Part shown: positions 31,422-42,585 of the stretch, one piece after another
How the letters are laid out: every line of letters starts with the position of its first letter
Position numbering within the stretch: the stretch's first letter is position 1
Origin: Paramoeba atlantica
Lineage: Eukaryota > Discosea
Direction of reading: 5' to 3'
NCBI GenBank assembly: GCA_977017575.1
Contig: CDRNVI010000173.1
Location: 1 to 64,000, forward strand
DNA: 64,000 bases
Notes under the pieces: model-generated
What the model was told of the DNA's origin: nothing
Database searches by the model: none
Seen by the model: the letters and a program-made list of their open reading frames with translations, nothing else
Translations under genes and position numbers: made by a program

Positions 31422-33189
31422 TTCCCCTTCTTCCTCCTCTTCTTCCCCTCCATCTTCCTCTTCGTCTTCTTCATCTTTGAAAGGAGTGAAATGTCCAGTT
31501 TGCAGTCAAGTGACTGAATGTGAAAGCATCGAGATATTTGTGATGAATTACTTAATTCCGGAAACGATTGATGTTCTTCTTTCTTCAAATTTGATCTCTT
31601 TATCCCAACCAGGTTCCTTTTTTTTTTTCATTTTCCCCTTTTTTCTTCTTTTCTCAAATTCAGTTTTGATTGCAAAACATAAAAAAACAGGAGATGAATC
31701 AGAATGTGCGAATTTTGAAACGTGTGGAGAACGAACTGAAATGTTCTGCCCCAATTGTAATATGTTTATCTGTGATTCCTGTGATCCGTCTCACACTTCT
31801 TCTATTTTCTCTCGAAATCACAAACGTGAACAACGAACCAAGATCAACTTTTCAAGGACTGATGGGAGAGATGGGAGTGATGAGAGATGGAATGAGTTGA
31901 TGAAAGAATGTCCAAAACACCCATCTGAAACAATCAGTGGATATTGTTTTCAATGTTCTCTTTTTGTTTGTATTCGTTGTATTCTTGAAACTCATGTTCA
32001 ACACAAAGAGAAAGTGAAATCGATTGAAGAGAGTGTATTGAAGAAAAGGGATGAAGTTGTGGAGATTGGAGATAGATTGGACCGAAGATTGATTGTGATT
32101 GAAGAGAAAAGAAAAAGGATTGAAGAAGAAATGAAAGAATTAGAAGAGAAATTAGAAAAGAAAAGAATTGAAAAGAAAGAAATAGAATTGGAGAAAGAAG
32201 ATTTGAGAATCAGAAAAGATTCAATTATTCGTTTATCCAACACACCAACAACAACTAATCCTTCTCTTTTTTTTGATGACCAACTTTTTTTGGTTCTTCT
32301 TCAAACTGCAAATGATATTCTCTCTGAAGTTGGATTATTCTCAAAACCAAAGAAAGGAGTGATTTGTTGTGATGGTGGTGGTGATTCTTTTCGTTTTGTT
32401 TCTTCTTTTCCTTTGAATGAATCCCCTTTTGGAGTGAGTGTGAACAGAGATGGGTTTTTTTTTATTTGTGAAAATGATGGATTGAGAGTGAGAGATAAAG
32501 AAGGGAACACGATTGAAACAATTCAGAAAACAATTGATTCACTTGAATTGGAACCTATTGATGTTTCAATTGGATTGAATGATCAAATTGTTGTTCTTGA
32601 TTGGTCAAAATCGAGAAGAAGAGTTGTAATATTGAACAAAGAAGGAGAATTGATCAAATCTTTCGGATCACATGGTTTTCAAAATGGTCAATTTAATGGA
32701 CCATGGGGAGTTGAGGTAGATGAAGAAGGTCGAATTATTGTTGCGGATACTTTCAATAATCGAATTCAAGTGTTTGATGATGATGGATCTTTTCTTCGTT
32801 CTTTTGGTTCGAAAGGTTCTTCTGAAGGTCGGTTTAACAAACCTTATGCTGTTACAGTTGATGGAGATGGGAATATTGTTATTTGTGATTATTGGAATCA
32901 TCGGATTCAAGTGATGGATATTGAAGGGAATTTTATTCGATGTTTTGGAACAAGAGGTTCAGGTAATTCTCAATTGGAGTGTCCAAGAAGTGTTGCTGTG
33001 GATGGGGAAGGTAGAATTGTTGTTTCTGAATGGAAAAATGAAAGAGTGAGTGTGTTTGAGAAAGATGGAACATTTCTTTTTTCATTTGGTAAACATCATA
33101 TGAAGTATCCTCGTGGGATTGTTGTTGATTCTTTTGGGTCCATTATTGTTGTTGACAAGGAGAAAAAAGTAATTGAATGGTGGAAATAA
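30955..33189 (+). CDS. TRIM-NHL-like protein, copy g11
   Basis: Exons 30955-31612 and 31691-33189 with a 78-nt intron give 718 aa. The intron is a multiple of three with no in-frame stop, so unspliced RNA would read as 744 aa with a Phe-rich insert. One of the most divergent copies: N-terminus MSEGKRKREGVESESEGK, post-RING CSQVTECESIEIFVMNY, linker REQRTKINFSRTDGRDGS in place of the Gly/Arg-rich linker, KECPKHP at B-box 2, coiled coil with DRRLIVIEEKRKRI, and a PTTTNPSLFF linker. Lips: NGPWG/DTFNNR, NKPYA/DYWNHR, ECPRS/EWKNER, KYPRG/DKEKKV. Long RING loop with PPSSSSSSSS. Convergent with g12. Confidence 0.92.
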
Positions 33190-33658
33190 TGGTTTCTTCC
33201 CAATCCATTGGGGCGCTCTTTCGGTCTTGTTTTCATTCTTATTCTGTCTCTTTTGAACTCGTCTCCCAAGGGAAACCCCAACAAAAATCGACAAAAGACA
33301 AAAAACAAAAAATATATTTGCAAGACAACAAAACTAAAATATTTTTTTTTAATATCTTGGTTCTGTGAAATGAGAGACACAACAAAAATGAGAAGATTGT
33401 CCCAGAACCGAGAAATGAAGGAAAGTGTGAAGATCGAAATTGAAGAAGATGATTGAGACCACCACACCCAGAGACTAAAATAAAAAAGAAGGGAGAGAGG
33501 GGAGGGGAGGATGGAGAGAGCAAAAATTAGATTCTTCTTTCATTTTCCAAAATCAGAAAAAAGAAAACAAAATAAGAAATAAAAATAAAAATGACAAAAA
33601 AAACAAAAGAAAATCAAAAAAGAGAAAAGAAAATGAAAAAACAAACCTCTCTGAAAAA
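33190..33658. other. Convergent intergenic region g11 / g12
   Basis: No gene seen. On minus, CAGAGACTAAAA near 33470 marks the g12 3' module. The g11 side has no clear copy of that module. A/G-rich from about 33480. Confidence 0.5.
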
Positions 33659-34597
33659 TTATTTCCACAATTCAATTGACTTTTTCCGCCAATCTGTAAC
33701 AAGAATCGATCCAAATGAATCAATAACAACCCCAAAAGGTCCTTTCAAGTGGCGTTTACCAAATGAAAAAAGAAATGTTCCATCTTTCTCAAATACACTC
33801 ACTCTTCCATTTCCTGAATCACAAACAACAATTCTACCTTCCCCATCCACATCAACACTTTTTGGAGACTTTAATTGAGAAACACCTGAACCTCTTGTTC
33901 CAAAGCATCAAATAAAATTCCCTTCAATATCCATCACTTGAATCCGATGATTCCAACTGTCACAAATAACAATATTCCCATCTCTATCAACTCCGACGCT
34001 GTTTGGTTGGTCAAATTGACCTTCAGAAGAACCAAATGAACCAAAAGAACGAAGAATAGATCCATCATTATCAAACACTTCAATTCGATTATTTTCGGTA
34101 TCAGCAACAATAATTCGACCTTCTTCATCCACACCCACCCCACACGGTCCATTAAACTGACCATCTTTAGAACCACTTGATCCAAAAGATTTGATCAATT
34201 CTCCTTCTTTGTTTAAGATTACAACTCTCCAAGAATCTTGAGAATGATCAAGAACAACAATTTGATCATTCAATCCAATTGAAACATCAACAGGTTCCAA
34301 CTGAAGTGAGTCAATTGTTTTCTGAATTGTTGATTCAATCATCTCATTTCCTTCTTTATCTCTCACTTTCAATCCACGCGGTCCTTCACAAACAAAAATA
34401 TTCCCATCACTGTTCACACTCACTCCTAAAACTTCTTGCTTCAAAGGAAAAGAAGAAACGAAACGAGATGAATCACCACCACCATCACAACATATCACTC
34501 CTTTCTTTGGTTTGAGTAATCCAGCTTCAGAAATAATATCAGTTGCAGTTTGAAGAAGAGTTGAAAAAAGTTGATCATCAAAAAAAAAGAGGAAGAT
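33659..34597 (-). pseudogene. TRIM-NHL-like copy g12, NHL fragment with premature stop
   Basis: Only the C-terminal part of exon 2 remains: homology begins near 34597 at the FFDDQLFSTLLQTATDI segment and continues through all NHL blades to the stop at 33659. RING, B-boxes and coiled coil are absent; the 5' side runs into leader-type GA-rich DNA. The conserved RCFGT of blade 5 is interrupted by a nonsense change at 33908-33910 (CGA to TGA); the frame is otherwise open. Lips: NGPCG/DTENNR, DQPNS/DSWNHR, KSPKS/DSGNGR, KGPFG/DWRKKS. It could still donate sequence by gene conversion. Confidence 0.85.
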
Positions 34598-35640
34598 CAG
34601 AGTCAGTTGTTTTCTTTCAACTCTTAGAAGAGAGAGAGAGAACCAACAGAAAGACGAGAAAGAAAGAAGAACGAGAGACCAAGAAAAAGAAGAACAAGAG
34701 AGACAAAAACAAGCACTGTAGAAGAAAGAAAAGCGAACAAAACAAAAAAACAGAAAAGAACAACAGAAAAAGAAAAAAAAAGAGAAAAAAAAGGAAGGGT
34801 ACGAAAAGAGGATTCAAAACTTTTTAAACCTCTGAAAAAAATATCACAAAAACACACCAAAAACTTTTTCTTTTTCGTTTTTCCCTCTCTTCTCTTTTCT
34901 TCTCTCTCTCTTCTCTTCTCTTCTCTCTTCTCTCTCTTCTCTCTTCTCTCTCATTTCGTTTCTTGTGCCTCTCTTTTTTGGGGTTGTGTTGTTTTGTCTT
35001 TCTTCTTCTTTTTGAGGTTTTTTGGGATCTCGTTCTCTCATATTTTTGTTTGGATTTTTCTCTTTCTTTTTCTTCTCCTTTGCCAAAGAATACTTTCTTG
35101 ACTTTTTGAGGGAGTGGTTTGTATTTTTTATTTTCTTTTTTCTCTTTTTTTTGCTCCATTTTTGAAAAAAAAAATTGTCAGACCTCTTTCTTTCTCTCTC
35201 TTTGGAGGACATTCTCTAAGAATCGGTGTTTTCTTTTTTGTTTTTGGGGGAGAGGACTCTTTTCTCTTCTCTTTCTTTCTTTGAAAACAAAAAATCCTTT
35301 CCCTGACTTTTTTGAGAGAGATGTTTGTCTTTTCATTTTTCTTCTTTATTCTTTTTTTTATCTCAATTTATTGAAAAATTGTCAGAAACCTTTCTCTCTC
35401 TCTCTCTCTTGTCTTTGTGGCTTTGTGGGGGACATCTCGATTTTCTTGATTGTTGATCCTCTTCTCTCACACTCTCGCACTCTATCTCTTTTGAGTTCGT
35501 TCTTTTGGGAAGGTGTTTTTGTTTGTTCTTTGTCTTTGATCTTTGTTTTCTCAACTTTGGTGAAGAGAATGTTTGTTTTTTTCTTTTCTTTTCTTTCTTT
35601 TTTTGTTGATTGATTTCTTTTCCCCACACAGAGAGACAAA
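34598..35640. other. Divergent intergenic region g12 remnant / g13
   Basis: No gene seen. GA-rich to 34790, conserved element at 34793-34841, then pyrimidine-rich. A 119-nt candidate 5' UTR intron of g13 lies at 35513-35631 (GGAAG|GTGTTTTTG to CCCCACACAG). The g13 leader closely matches that of g6 from about 35455. Confidence 0.6.
34793..34841 (+). promoter_or_regulatory. Conserved divergent-promoter element, copy 6
   Basis: GGGTACGAAAAGAGGATTC sub-variant with the ATATCACAAAAACACACC tail; same as copy 4. It remains although the minus-strand partner g12 has lost its 5' half. Confidence 0.5.
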
Positions 35641-36067
35641 ATGAGTGAAAAAAGAGGAAAGAGAAAAAGAGGAGGAGAAGAACAAGGAACAGAATTAGAA
35701 AGTGAGAAAAAGAGAAAAACCAAAAGAGGAAAGAAAGACAAAGAAGAAGATGTTGATGTTGTTGTTGGAATTGAAGATGACAATGTTGGTGAAAAAGAAC
35801 AAAGAGAAAGAAGAAATGAGGATATTCTTGGAAAGAGAGAACAACAAGTGGGACAAAATGAAGGAGAAGGAGAGGAAGAAAGAGAAAGAGAAAGAGAAGA
35901 AGAGATGATGAAAAGAAGAAGAAAGGAAGAAGAAGAGAAAAAGAAAAGATTTGAATGTGGAATATGTTTGGAATTGATGGGTTGGGAAAAAGAACCAAGG
36001 TTGTTACCTTGTTGTGGTCTTTCTTTTTGTTCTCTTTGTCTCAACAAACTCTTTCTTCTTCAAAATC

Positions 36068-36098
<31 letters not shown>

Positions 36099-37868
36099 CC
36101 CTTCTCCCTCTCCCATTTCTTCTTTGAAAGGAGTGAAATGTCCAGTTTGTCGAGAAGTGAACGAATGTGAAAGCGTTGAAGCACTTTCGATGAATTATTT
36201 GATTCCAGAAACAATTGATGTTCTTCTTTCTTCAAATTTGATCTCTTTCTCCCACCAACCAGGTTTTCTTTCTTTGTTTCTTTTTTTGAACTCTCACTTT
36301 TTTTTCTTTCTTTTTTTGAGAGAAAGTGATTTCAAAGTTGAAAAAACAAAACAACAGGAGGTGGATCAGAATGTGCGAATTTCGGAACGTGTGGAGAACA
36401 AACTCAAATGTATTGTTCTGATTGTAAAATGTTTATTTGTGATTCTTGTGATCCATCTCACACTTCAACTGTTTTCTCTCGAAATCACAAACGATCTGAA
36501 AGAGATGGTGTTGAGGGAAGAGGTGGAAGAAGAAGAAGATTGGAAGAGGAGGGAGGGGTGGTGGGAGTGATGGGATTGGAGAATTTGAAGAAGAGAGAAT
36601 GTTCAAAACACCCATCTGAAACAATCAGTGGATATTGTTTTCAATGTTCTTCTTTTGTTTGTGTTTGTTGTATTCTTGAAACACATGTTCAACACAATAA
36701 GAAAGTGAAATCAATTGAAGAAAGTATTTTAGAGAAAAGGAGTGAAGTTGTAAAGATTGGAGATAGATTGGAGAGAAGATTGATTTGGATTGAAAAGAAA
36801 AGAAAAAGGATTGAAAAAGAAATGAAAGAATTAGAAGAGAAATTAGAAAAGAAAAGAATTGAAAAGAAAGAAATAGAATTAGAGAAAGAAGATTTGAGAA
36901 TAAGAAAAGATTCAATTATTTGTTTATCCAACACACCAACAACAACAACAACAACTGATTGTGATGTTTCTCTCTTTTTTGATGATCAACTTTTTTCAAC
37001 TCTTCTTCAAACTGCAACTGATATTGTTTCTGAAGGAGGTGTTAGTGGTGGTGATTCTTTTCATTTTGTTTCTTCTTTTCCTTTGAAGAATGAACCTTAT
37101 GGAGTGAGTGTGAACAGTGATGGGAATATTTTTATTTGTGAAGAGAATGGTGGATTGAGAGTGAGAGATAAAGAAGGAAATGAGATGATTGAATCAACAA
37201 TTCAGAAAACAATTGATTCACTTTATTTGGATCCTGTTGATGTTTCAATTGGATTGAATGATCAAATTGTTGTTCTTGATTGGTCTCAAGATTGTTGGAG
37301 AGTTGTAATATTAAACAAAGAAGGAGAATTGATCAAATCTTTTGGATCAAAAGGTTCTGAAGATGGTCAGTTTTATGAACCATTTGGTGTGGATGTGGAT
37401 GAAGAAGGTAGAATTATTGTTTGTGATACTTGGAATCATCGAATTCAAGTGGTTGATAATGATGGATCTTTTCTTCGTTCTTTTGGTTCTTTTGGTTCTT
37501 CTGAAGGTCATTTTGATGAACCAAACAGTGTTGTAGTTGATAGAGATGGGAATATTGTTATTTCTGATTGTTGTAATCAGCGAATTCAAGTGATGGATAT
37601 TGAAGGGAATTTTATTCGATGGTTTGGAACATTTGGTTCAGGTGATTCTCAATTAAGTTATCCACAAGGTGTTGATGTTGATGGGGAAGGTAGAATTGTT
37701 GTTTGTGATAAAGGAAATGGAAGAGTGAGTGTGTTTGAGAAAGATGGAACATTTCTCTTTTCATTTGGTAAACATCACATGAAATATCCTCAAGGGATTG
37801 TTGTTGATTCCTTTGGAACAATGATTGTTTCTGATTATGTGAAAAAGTCCATTGAATTGTGGAAATAA
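35641..37868 (+). CDS. TRIM-NHL-like protein, copy g13
   Basis: Exons 35641-36262 and 36358-37868 with a 95-nt intron give 710 aa. N-terminus of the g6 sub-type (MSEKRGKRKRGGEEQGTELE). RING LELMGWEKEP. Exon 2 starts GGGSECANFGTC, one codon shorter than usual. The segment between coiled coil and propeller is shortened: the VGLLKPKKGVICCDG stretch is missing (EGGVSGGDSFHF), an in-frame deletion. B-box 2 ends THVQHNKK. Thr6 linker, preceded by ICLSNTP in place of IRLSNTP. Lips: YEPFG/DTWNHR, DEPNS/DCCNQR, SYPQG/DKGNGR, KYPQG/DYVKKS. Confidence 0.92.
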
Positions 37869-39106
37869 TTTTGAAAAGAGAAGGAGGTTTTTTCTTTTCT
37901 CTTTTTTTTCTCTTTTTTGATTTTGATTTGTTTTTTTTTTTTTTTTGATTTTCAAAAAAAAGTCATTATTTTTGTTATTTTTGTTATTTTCGTTTCCCAA
38001 TTTATTCTTTGTTTCCTTTTTATTCTTGTTTTTAGAGGAAAATTAAACAACAAATTCATTTTTTACTCTCTCTTCCCTCCCCTCTCCTCTTCCTTTTAGT
38101 CTCTGGGGTGTGGTGGTCTTCTTTTTTTTTAATCATCATCATTCTTCTTCTTTTTTTGCGTGCGATTCGACTTTTATCCTTCTCTCAAACTCAAAAATTC
38201 ATTTTTTACTCTCTCTTCCCCCTCCTCTCCTCTTCTTTTTAGTCTCTGGTGGAGAAGGATTTTATTTTGTTTGTTTTTGATTTCACTTTCTTTTCTCTCT
38301 CTCTCCTTCCAAAATCGAGTCTCTGGACTTCTTCTTCCCAATTTTGATTCGATTTTGGATCTTTGAGTGTTTCGTTGTGAATTTCTCTTCTTCTCTCATT
38401 TTTGTTTTCAAATTTTGTGTTTTTCTTCCTTTTTTTTTTATTGTTCCTTTTCTGTTCTTTTCTGCTGCTTCCTTCTTTTTTTTAGTTGAATGAATTTCAA
38501 AAAAGACTTTTTTTCTTTTTTTGGGGGAGGAGGATGCAGGGGAGAAATACCATTTTTTGGTAAAAGGAAATTTTAATAAAAATGAGGATTACTCCATAAA
38601 GGATGAAGGACTGAGAAAACCCCAAAATCAAAGCGAAAAAAAACTAAATAACAAAATTGAGAGATGAAGAAAGAAAGGATGAAAGAAAGAAGAAGAAAAA
38701 AAGATTAAAAACACACACACAAAGGGAGTGAAGTGAGGAGAGAAGAATCTTCTCTCAACAAAATTTGAAAACAAAAAAGAGGAGTGGAAGAGAACAGGGA
38801 GAATTTTCACAAAAACACAAAACACAAAAATGAGAGGGAGAAACAAGTAAGTGCTTTTTGAAGAAGAAGGATAAAAATCGAATCAAAAATCGAAGAAGAA
38901 GAACTGATTTGGGGGAAGAAGAAGACCACTGCACCGCAACAGAGACTAAAAAGGGAAAAGAGAAGAGAAAATAAATTAACTTCTTCTTATTAATTCTCTT
39001 CAAACAAAAAGAAAAAAGAAAGAAAAAATGACACATAAATAAAATAAAAAAAGGCAAAATCAAAAAAGAAAAAAAGAAAAAAAAGAGAAAAGAAAAAACC
39101 TTCTCT
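37869..39106. other. Convergent intergenic region g13 / g14
   Basis: No gene seen. The g13 3' module is duplicated: TTTTAGTCTCTGG near 38095 and again near 38239, each after ATTCATTTTTTACTCTC and a pyrimidine tract. AAATTTTAATAAA lies near 38570. The g14 module (CAGAGACTAAAAAGG) is near 38940 on minus. The minus side mirrors the g3 3' flank. Confidence 0.55.
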
Positions 39107-41416
39107 TCAAAATGATTTCCAAAATTCAATTGACTTCTTCTCCCAATCAGAAACAATAATTGTTCCAAATGAATCAACAACAACCCCAAAAGGATCTTTT
39201 ATGTCATCTTCATCAAAAAATGAAAAAAGAAATGTTCCATCTTTCTCAAACACACTCACTCTTTCGTTTCCTCCATCACAAACAACAATTCTACCTTCCC
39301 CATCCACATCAACACCTTTTGGACAATCAAATTGAGAATCACCTGAACCTCTTGTTCCAAAACATCGAATAAAATTCCCTTCAATATCCATCACTTGAAT
39401 CCGATCATTCAAACGATCAGAAATAACAATATTCCCATCTCCATCAACTCCAACACTGTTTGGTTCATTAAATAGATCTTCAGAAGAACCAAATGAACCA
39501 AAAGAATGAAGAAAAGATCCATCATTATCAAACACTTGAATTCGATTATTGAGAGTATCAACAACAATAATTCGACCTTCTTCAGCTACATCCACACCCC
39601 ATGGTTCATAAAACTGACCATCTTCAGAACCATTTGATCCAAAAGATTTGATCAATTCTCCTTCTTTGTTTAAGATTACAACTCGATAACAACCTTGAGA
39701 CCAATCAAGAACAACAATTTGATCATCCAATCCAATTGAAACATCAGCAGGATCCAAATGAAGGGAATCAATTGTTTTCTGAATTGTTGATTCAATCATC
39801 TCATTTCCTTCTTTATCTCTCACTTTCAATCGGTCATCTTCACAAATAAAAATATTCCCATCACTGTTCACACTCACTCCAAAAGGTACATTCTTCAAAG
39901 GAAAAGAAGAAACAAAACGAAAAGAATCACCACCACCATCACAACAAATCACTCCTTTCTTTGGTTTGAGTAATCCAACAATCCCTCCTTCAGAAACAAT
40001 ATCATTTGCAGTTTGAAGAAGAGTTGAAAAAAGTTGATCATCAAAAAAGAGAGAAACATCACAATCAGTTGTTGTTGTTGTTGTTGTTGGTGTGTTGGAT
40101 AAACGAATAATTGAATCTTTTCTTATTCTCAAATCTTCTTTCTCCAATTCTATTTCTTTCTTTTCAATTCTTTTCTTTTCTAATTTCTCTTCTAATTCTT
40201 TTATTTCTTTTTCAATTCTTTTTCTTTTTTCTTCAATCAAAATCAATCTTCTCTCCAATCTATCTCCAATCTTTACAACTTCATTCCTCTTCTCCAAAAT
40301 ACTTTCTTCAATTGATTTCACTTTCTCATTATGATCATCATGTGTTTCAAGAATACAACGAATACAAACAAAAGAAGAACATTGAAAACAAAATCCACAA
40401 ATTGTTTCAGATGGGTGTTTTGAACATTCTCTCTTCTTCAAATTCTCCAATCCCATCACTCCCATCACCACCCCCTCCTCTTCCAATCTTCTTCTTCTTC
40501 CACCTCCCTCAACACCATCTCTTTCAGATCGTTTGTGATTTCGAGAGAAAATAGAAGAAGTGTGAGATGGATCACAAGAATCACAAATAAACATGTTGCA
40601 ATCAGAACAATACATTTGAGTTTGTTCTCCACACGTTTCGAAATTTACACATTCTGATCCACCATCTCCTGTTGTTTTCTTTTTCAAAATTATGTTTTTC
40701 AATGTTGAAATAACTTTGAAATATTTTTCAAAAAGAGAGAGAGAGGAAAGAAAGAAAGAAAGAAAAGAGAGGAAAGAAAGTGAGAGAAAAAAACCTGATT
40801 GATTGGAGAAAGAGATCAAATTTGAAGAAAGAAGAACATCAATCGTTTCTGGAATCAAATAATTCATCGAAAGTGTTTCAACACTTTCACATTCGTTCAT
40901 TTCTCTACAAACTGGACATTTCACTCCTTTCAAAGAGGGAGAAGAGGAAGAGGAAGAAGAAGAGGAAGAGGAAGAAGAGGAAGGATTTTGAAGAAGAAAG
41001 AGTTTGTTAAGACAAAGAGAGCAAAAAGAAAGACCACAACAAGGTAACAACCTTGGTTCTTTTTCCCAATTCATTAATTCTAAACATATTCCACATTCAA
41101 ATCTTTTCTTTTTCTCTTCTTCTTCCTTTCTTCTTCTCTTCATCACCACTTCTTCTCCTTCTCTTTCTCTTTCTCCTTCTCCTTCTCCTTCTCTTTCTCC
41201 ATTTTGTTGTTCTCTCTTTCCAAGAACATCCTCACTTCTTCTTTCCCTTTGTTCTTTTTCATCAGCACCCTCATCTTCAATCACAACAACATCATCATCT
41301 TCACCATGATCTGTTGTTTGATCTTCTTTCTCTTTTTTTCCTCTTTTGGTTTTTCTCTTTTTCTCACTTTCTAATTCTGTTTCTCCTCTCTTTCTCTTTC
41401 CTCTATTTTCGCTCAT
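39107..41416 (-). CDS. TRIM-NHL-like protein, copy g14
   Basis: Exon 1 41416-40795, exon 2 40668-39107; the 126-nt intron is in frame and stop-free, so the unspliced frame is open throughout. Spliced product 727 aa, ending WKSF. N-terminus MSENRGKRKRGETELESE; acidic segment with HGEDDDVVVIEDEG. Thr7 linker; Ile for Met in the coiled coil (EKEIKELEEK). Lips: YEPWG/DTLNNR, NEPNS/DRLNDR, DCPKG/DGGNER, KDPFG/DWEKKS. The last blade reads FFDEDDIK where others have FGKHHMK. A 138-nt candidate 5' UTR intron lies at 41564-41427. Divergent with g15. Confidence 0.92.
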   Translation of the reverse strand: MSENRGKRKRGETELESEKKRKTKRGKKEKEDQTTDHGEDDDVVVIEDEGADEKEQRERRSEDVLGKREQQNGEREGEGEGEREREGEEVVMKRRRKEEEEKKKRFECGICLELMNWEKEPRLLPCCGLSFCSLCLNKLFLLQNPSSSSSSSSSSSSSSPSLKGVKCPVCREMNECESVETLSMNYLIPETIDVLLSSNLISFSNQSGFFLSLSFLSFLSFFLSSLSLFEKYFKVISTLKNIILKKKTTGDGGSECVNFETCGEQTQMYCSDCNMFICDSCDPSHTSSIFSRNHKRSERDGVEGGGRRRRLEEEGVVMGVMGLENLKKRECSKHPSETICGFCFQCSSFVCIRCILETHDDHNEKVKSIEESILEKRNEVVKIGDRLERRLILIEEKRKRIEKEIKELEEKLEKKRIEKKEIELEKEDLRIRKDSIIRLSNTPTTTTTTTDCDVSLFFDDQLFSTLLQTANDIVSEGGIVGLLKPKKGVICCDGGGDSFRFVSSFPLKNVPFGVSVNSDGNIFICEDDRLKVRDKEGNEMIESTIQKTIDSLHLDPADVSIGLDDQIVVLDWSQGCYRVVILNKEGELIKSFGSNGSEDGQFYEPWGVDVAEEGRIIVVDTLNNRIQVFDNDGSFLHSFGSFGSSEDLFNEPNSVGVDGDGNIVISDRLNDRIQVMDIEGNFIRCFGTRGSGDSQFDCPKGVDVDGEGRIVVCDGGNERVSVFEKDGTFLFSFFDEDDIKDPFGVVVDSFGTIIVSDWEKKSIEFWKSF

Positions 41417-42585
41417 TTTTGTCTCTCTGTGTGCGAAAAGAGATAAATCAACAACAAAAAAAGAAGAAAAAGCAACAATGAACAATTTTTAAAAAAGAAA
41501 AGAAAAGAAAAATATTTTTCCTCAAATTGAAAAAGAAAAGACACAAAAAGAACAAACAAAACACCTCAAAAAGAAATAGGGAAAAAATGAAAAAGAAAAA
41601 GAAAAAAAAGAAAAAACAAACCAAAACTATCCCAACCACACAGAGAGAGAGAGAGAGAGACTGCTGCCAAAACAAAACACAAAAATGAAATGAGGAGCAA
41701 TGGAGAAAACCAATTCCCAATCAAAGAGAGAGGAGAGAGAGAAGAGAGAGAGGGATGGAGAAGAGGAAGACAACCGAAAAATGAGAGAAGAGAGAGAGAG
41801 AAAGGTCCAAAACGAAGACACAGGCAACTGAAGAGGTACAGAAAAGGAAACAGAAAAAAACACCAAAGAAAAAAGAAAGGGTCCGAAAAGACGATTCAAA
41901 CTTTTTAAACCTCTGAAAAAACCTTCTTTTTTTTTTCTTTTTCCTCTCTTCTCTCTTTCTGTGTCTTCGTTTGGGACCTTTCTCTCTGTCTCTTTCTCTT
42001 CTTCTCAATCCCTTCTTCTTCTTTCCTTCTTCCCTCCCTCTCTCAGACTCTCTTGTTTTCATTTGTACCTCCCTTTCTCTCTTTCTCTCTTAGTTTCTAT
42101 TTCCACTCTCTCTCATTCACATTTATTTTTTGTCCCACTCTCTTCTTCTCTCTCTCTCTCTTTCCTCCTCTTTTCTCTGGGTGCATTTACCTTTTTGGAC
42201 CCAAAAACATCTCTCTCTTAATTTCCCCTCTTTCTCCTTCTCCTTCTCTTTCTCTTTCTCAATCTCTTTCTCTCTCTCCTGTTCACGTTGAATCCCTTTC
42301 TTTTCTTCTTTCGTTGGTGCCTTCGTTTTGGAAAACCTTTCTTTTGGATTTGAACCATTTTGTTTGCGAATTGAGTTTTCTGTGTGTGTGGAGGGATTTT
42401 TAGTTTTCCATATTTTTCTTTTTTCATTTTTTTTCTTGAGGTGTTTTGTTTTGTTTCTTTTGTCTTTTATCTTTTGTGTGTTCACAAAAAACAAACACTT
42501 CTTTTTTTTTAGAAATTGTTTCACTTCTCACTTTTCTTCCTTTTTTTGTTAGATTGATTTATCTCTTTTCCAACACAGAGACAAA
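41417..42585. other. Divergent intergenic region g14 / g15
   Basis: No gene seen. The g14 leader matches those of g1 and g3. Conserved element at 41877-41923, then a long CT-rich leader. A 138-nt candidate 5' UTR intron of g15 spans 42441-42578 (TTGAG|GTGTTTTG to CAACACAG). Confidence 0.6.
41877..41923 (+). promoter_or_regulatory. Conserved divergent-promoter element, copy 7
   Basis: GGGTCCGAAAAGACGATTC, one A shorter in the following run (CAAACTTTTTAAACC), ending AAAAAACC without the ATATCAC tail. Confidence 0.5.

Noticed and set aside
35641-36570. Single-exon reading of g13 exon 1 running on through the intron (309 aa)
   Set aside because: The intron has the same CAG|GT and ACAG|G ends as all other copies, and splicing restores the B-box frame; the continuous frame is chance.
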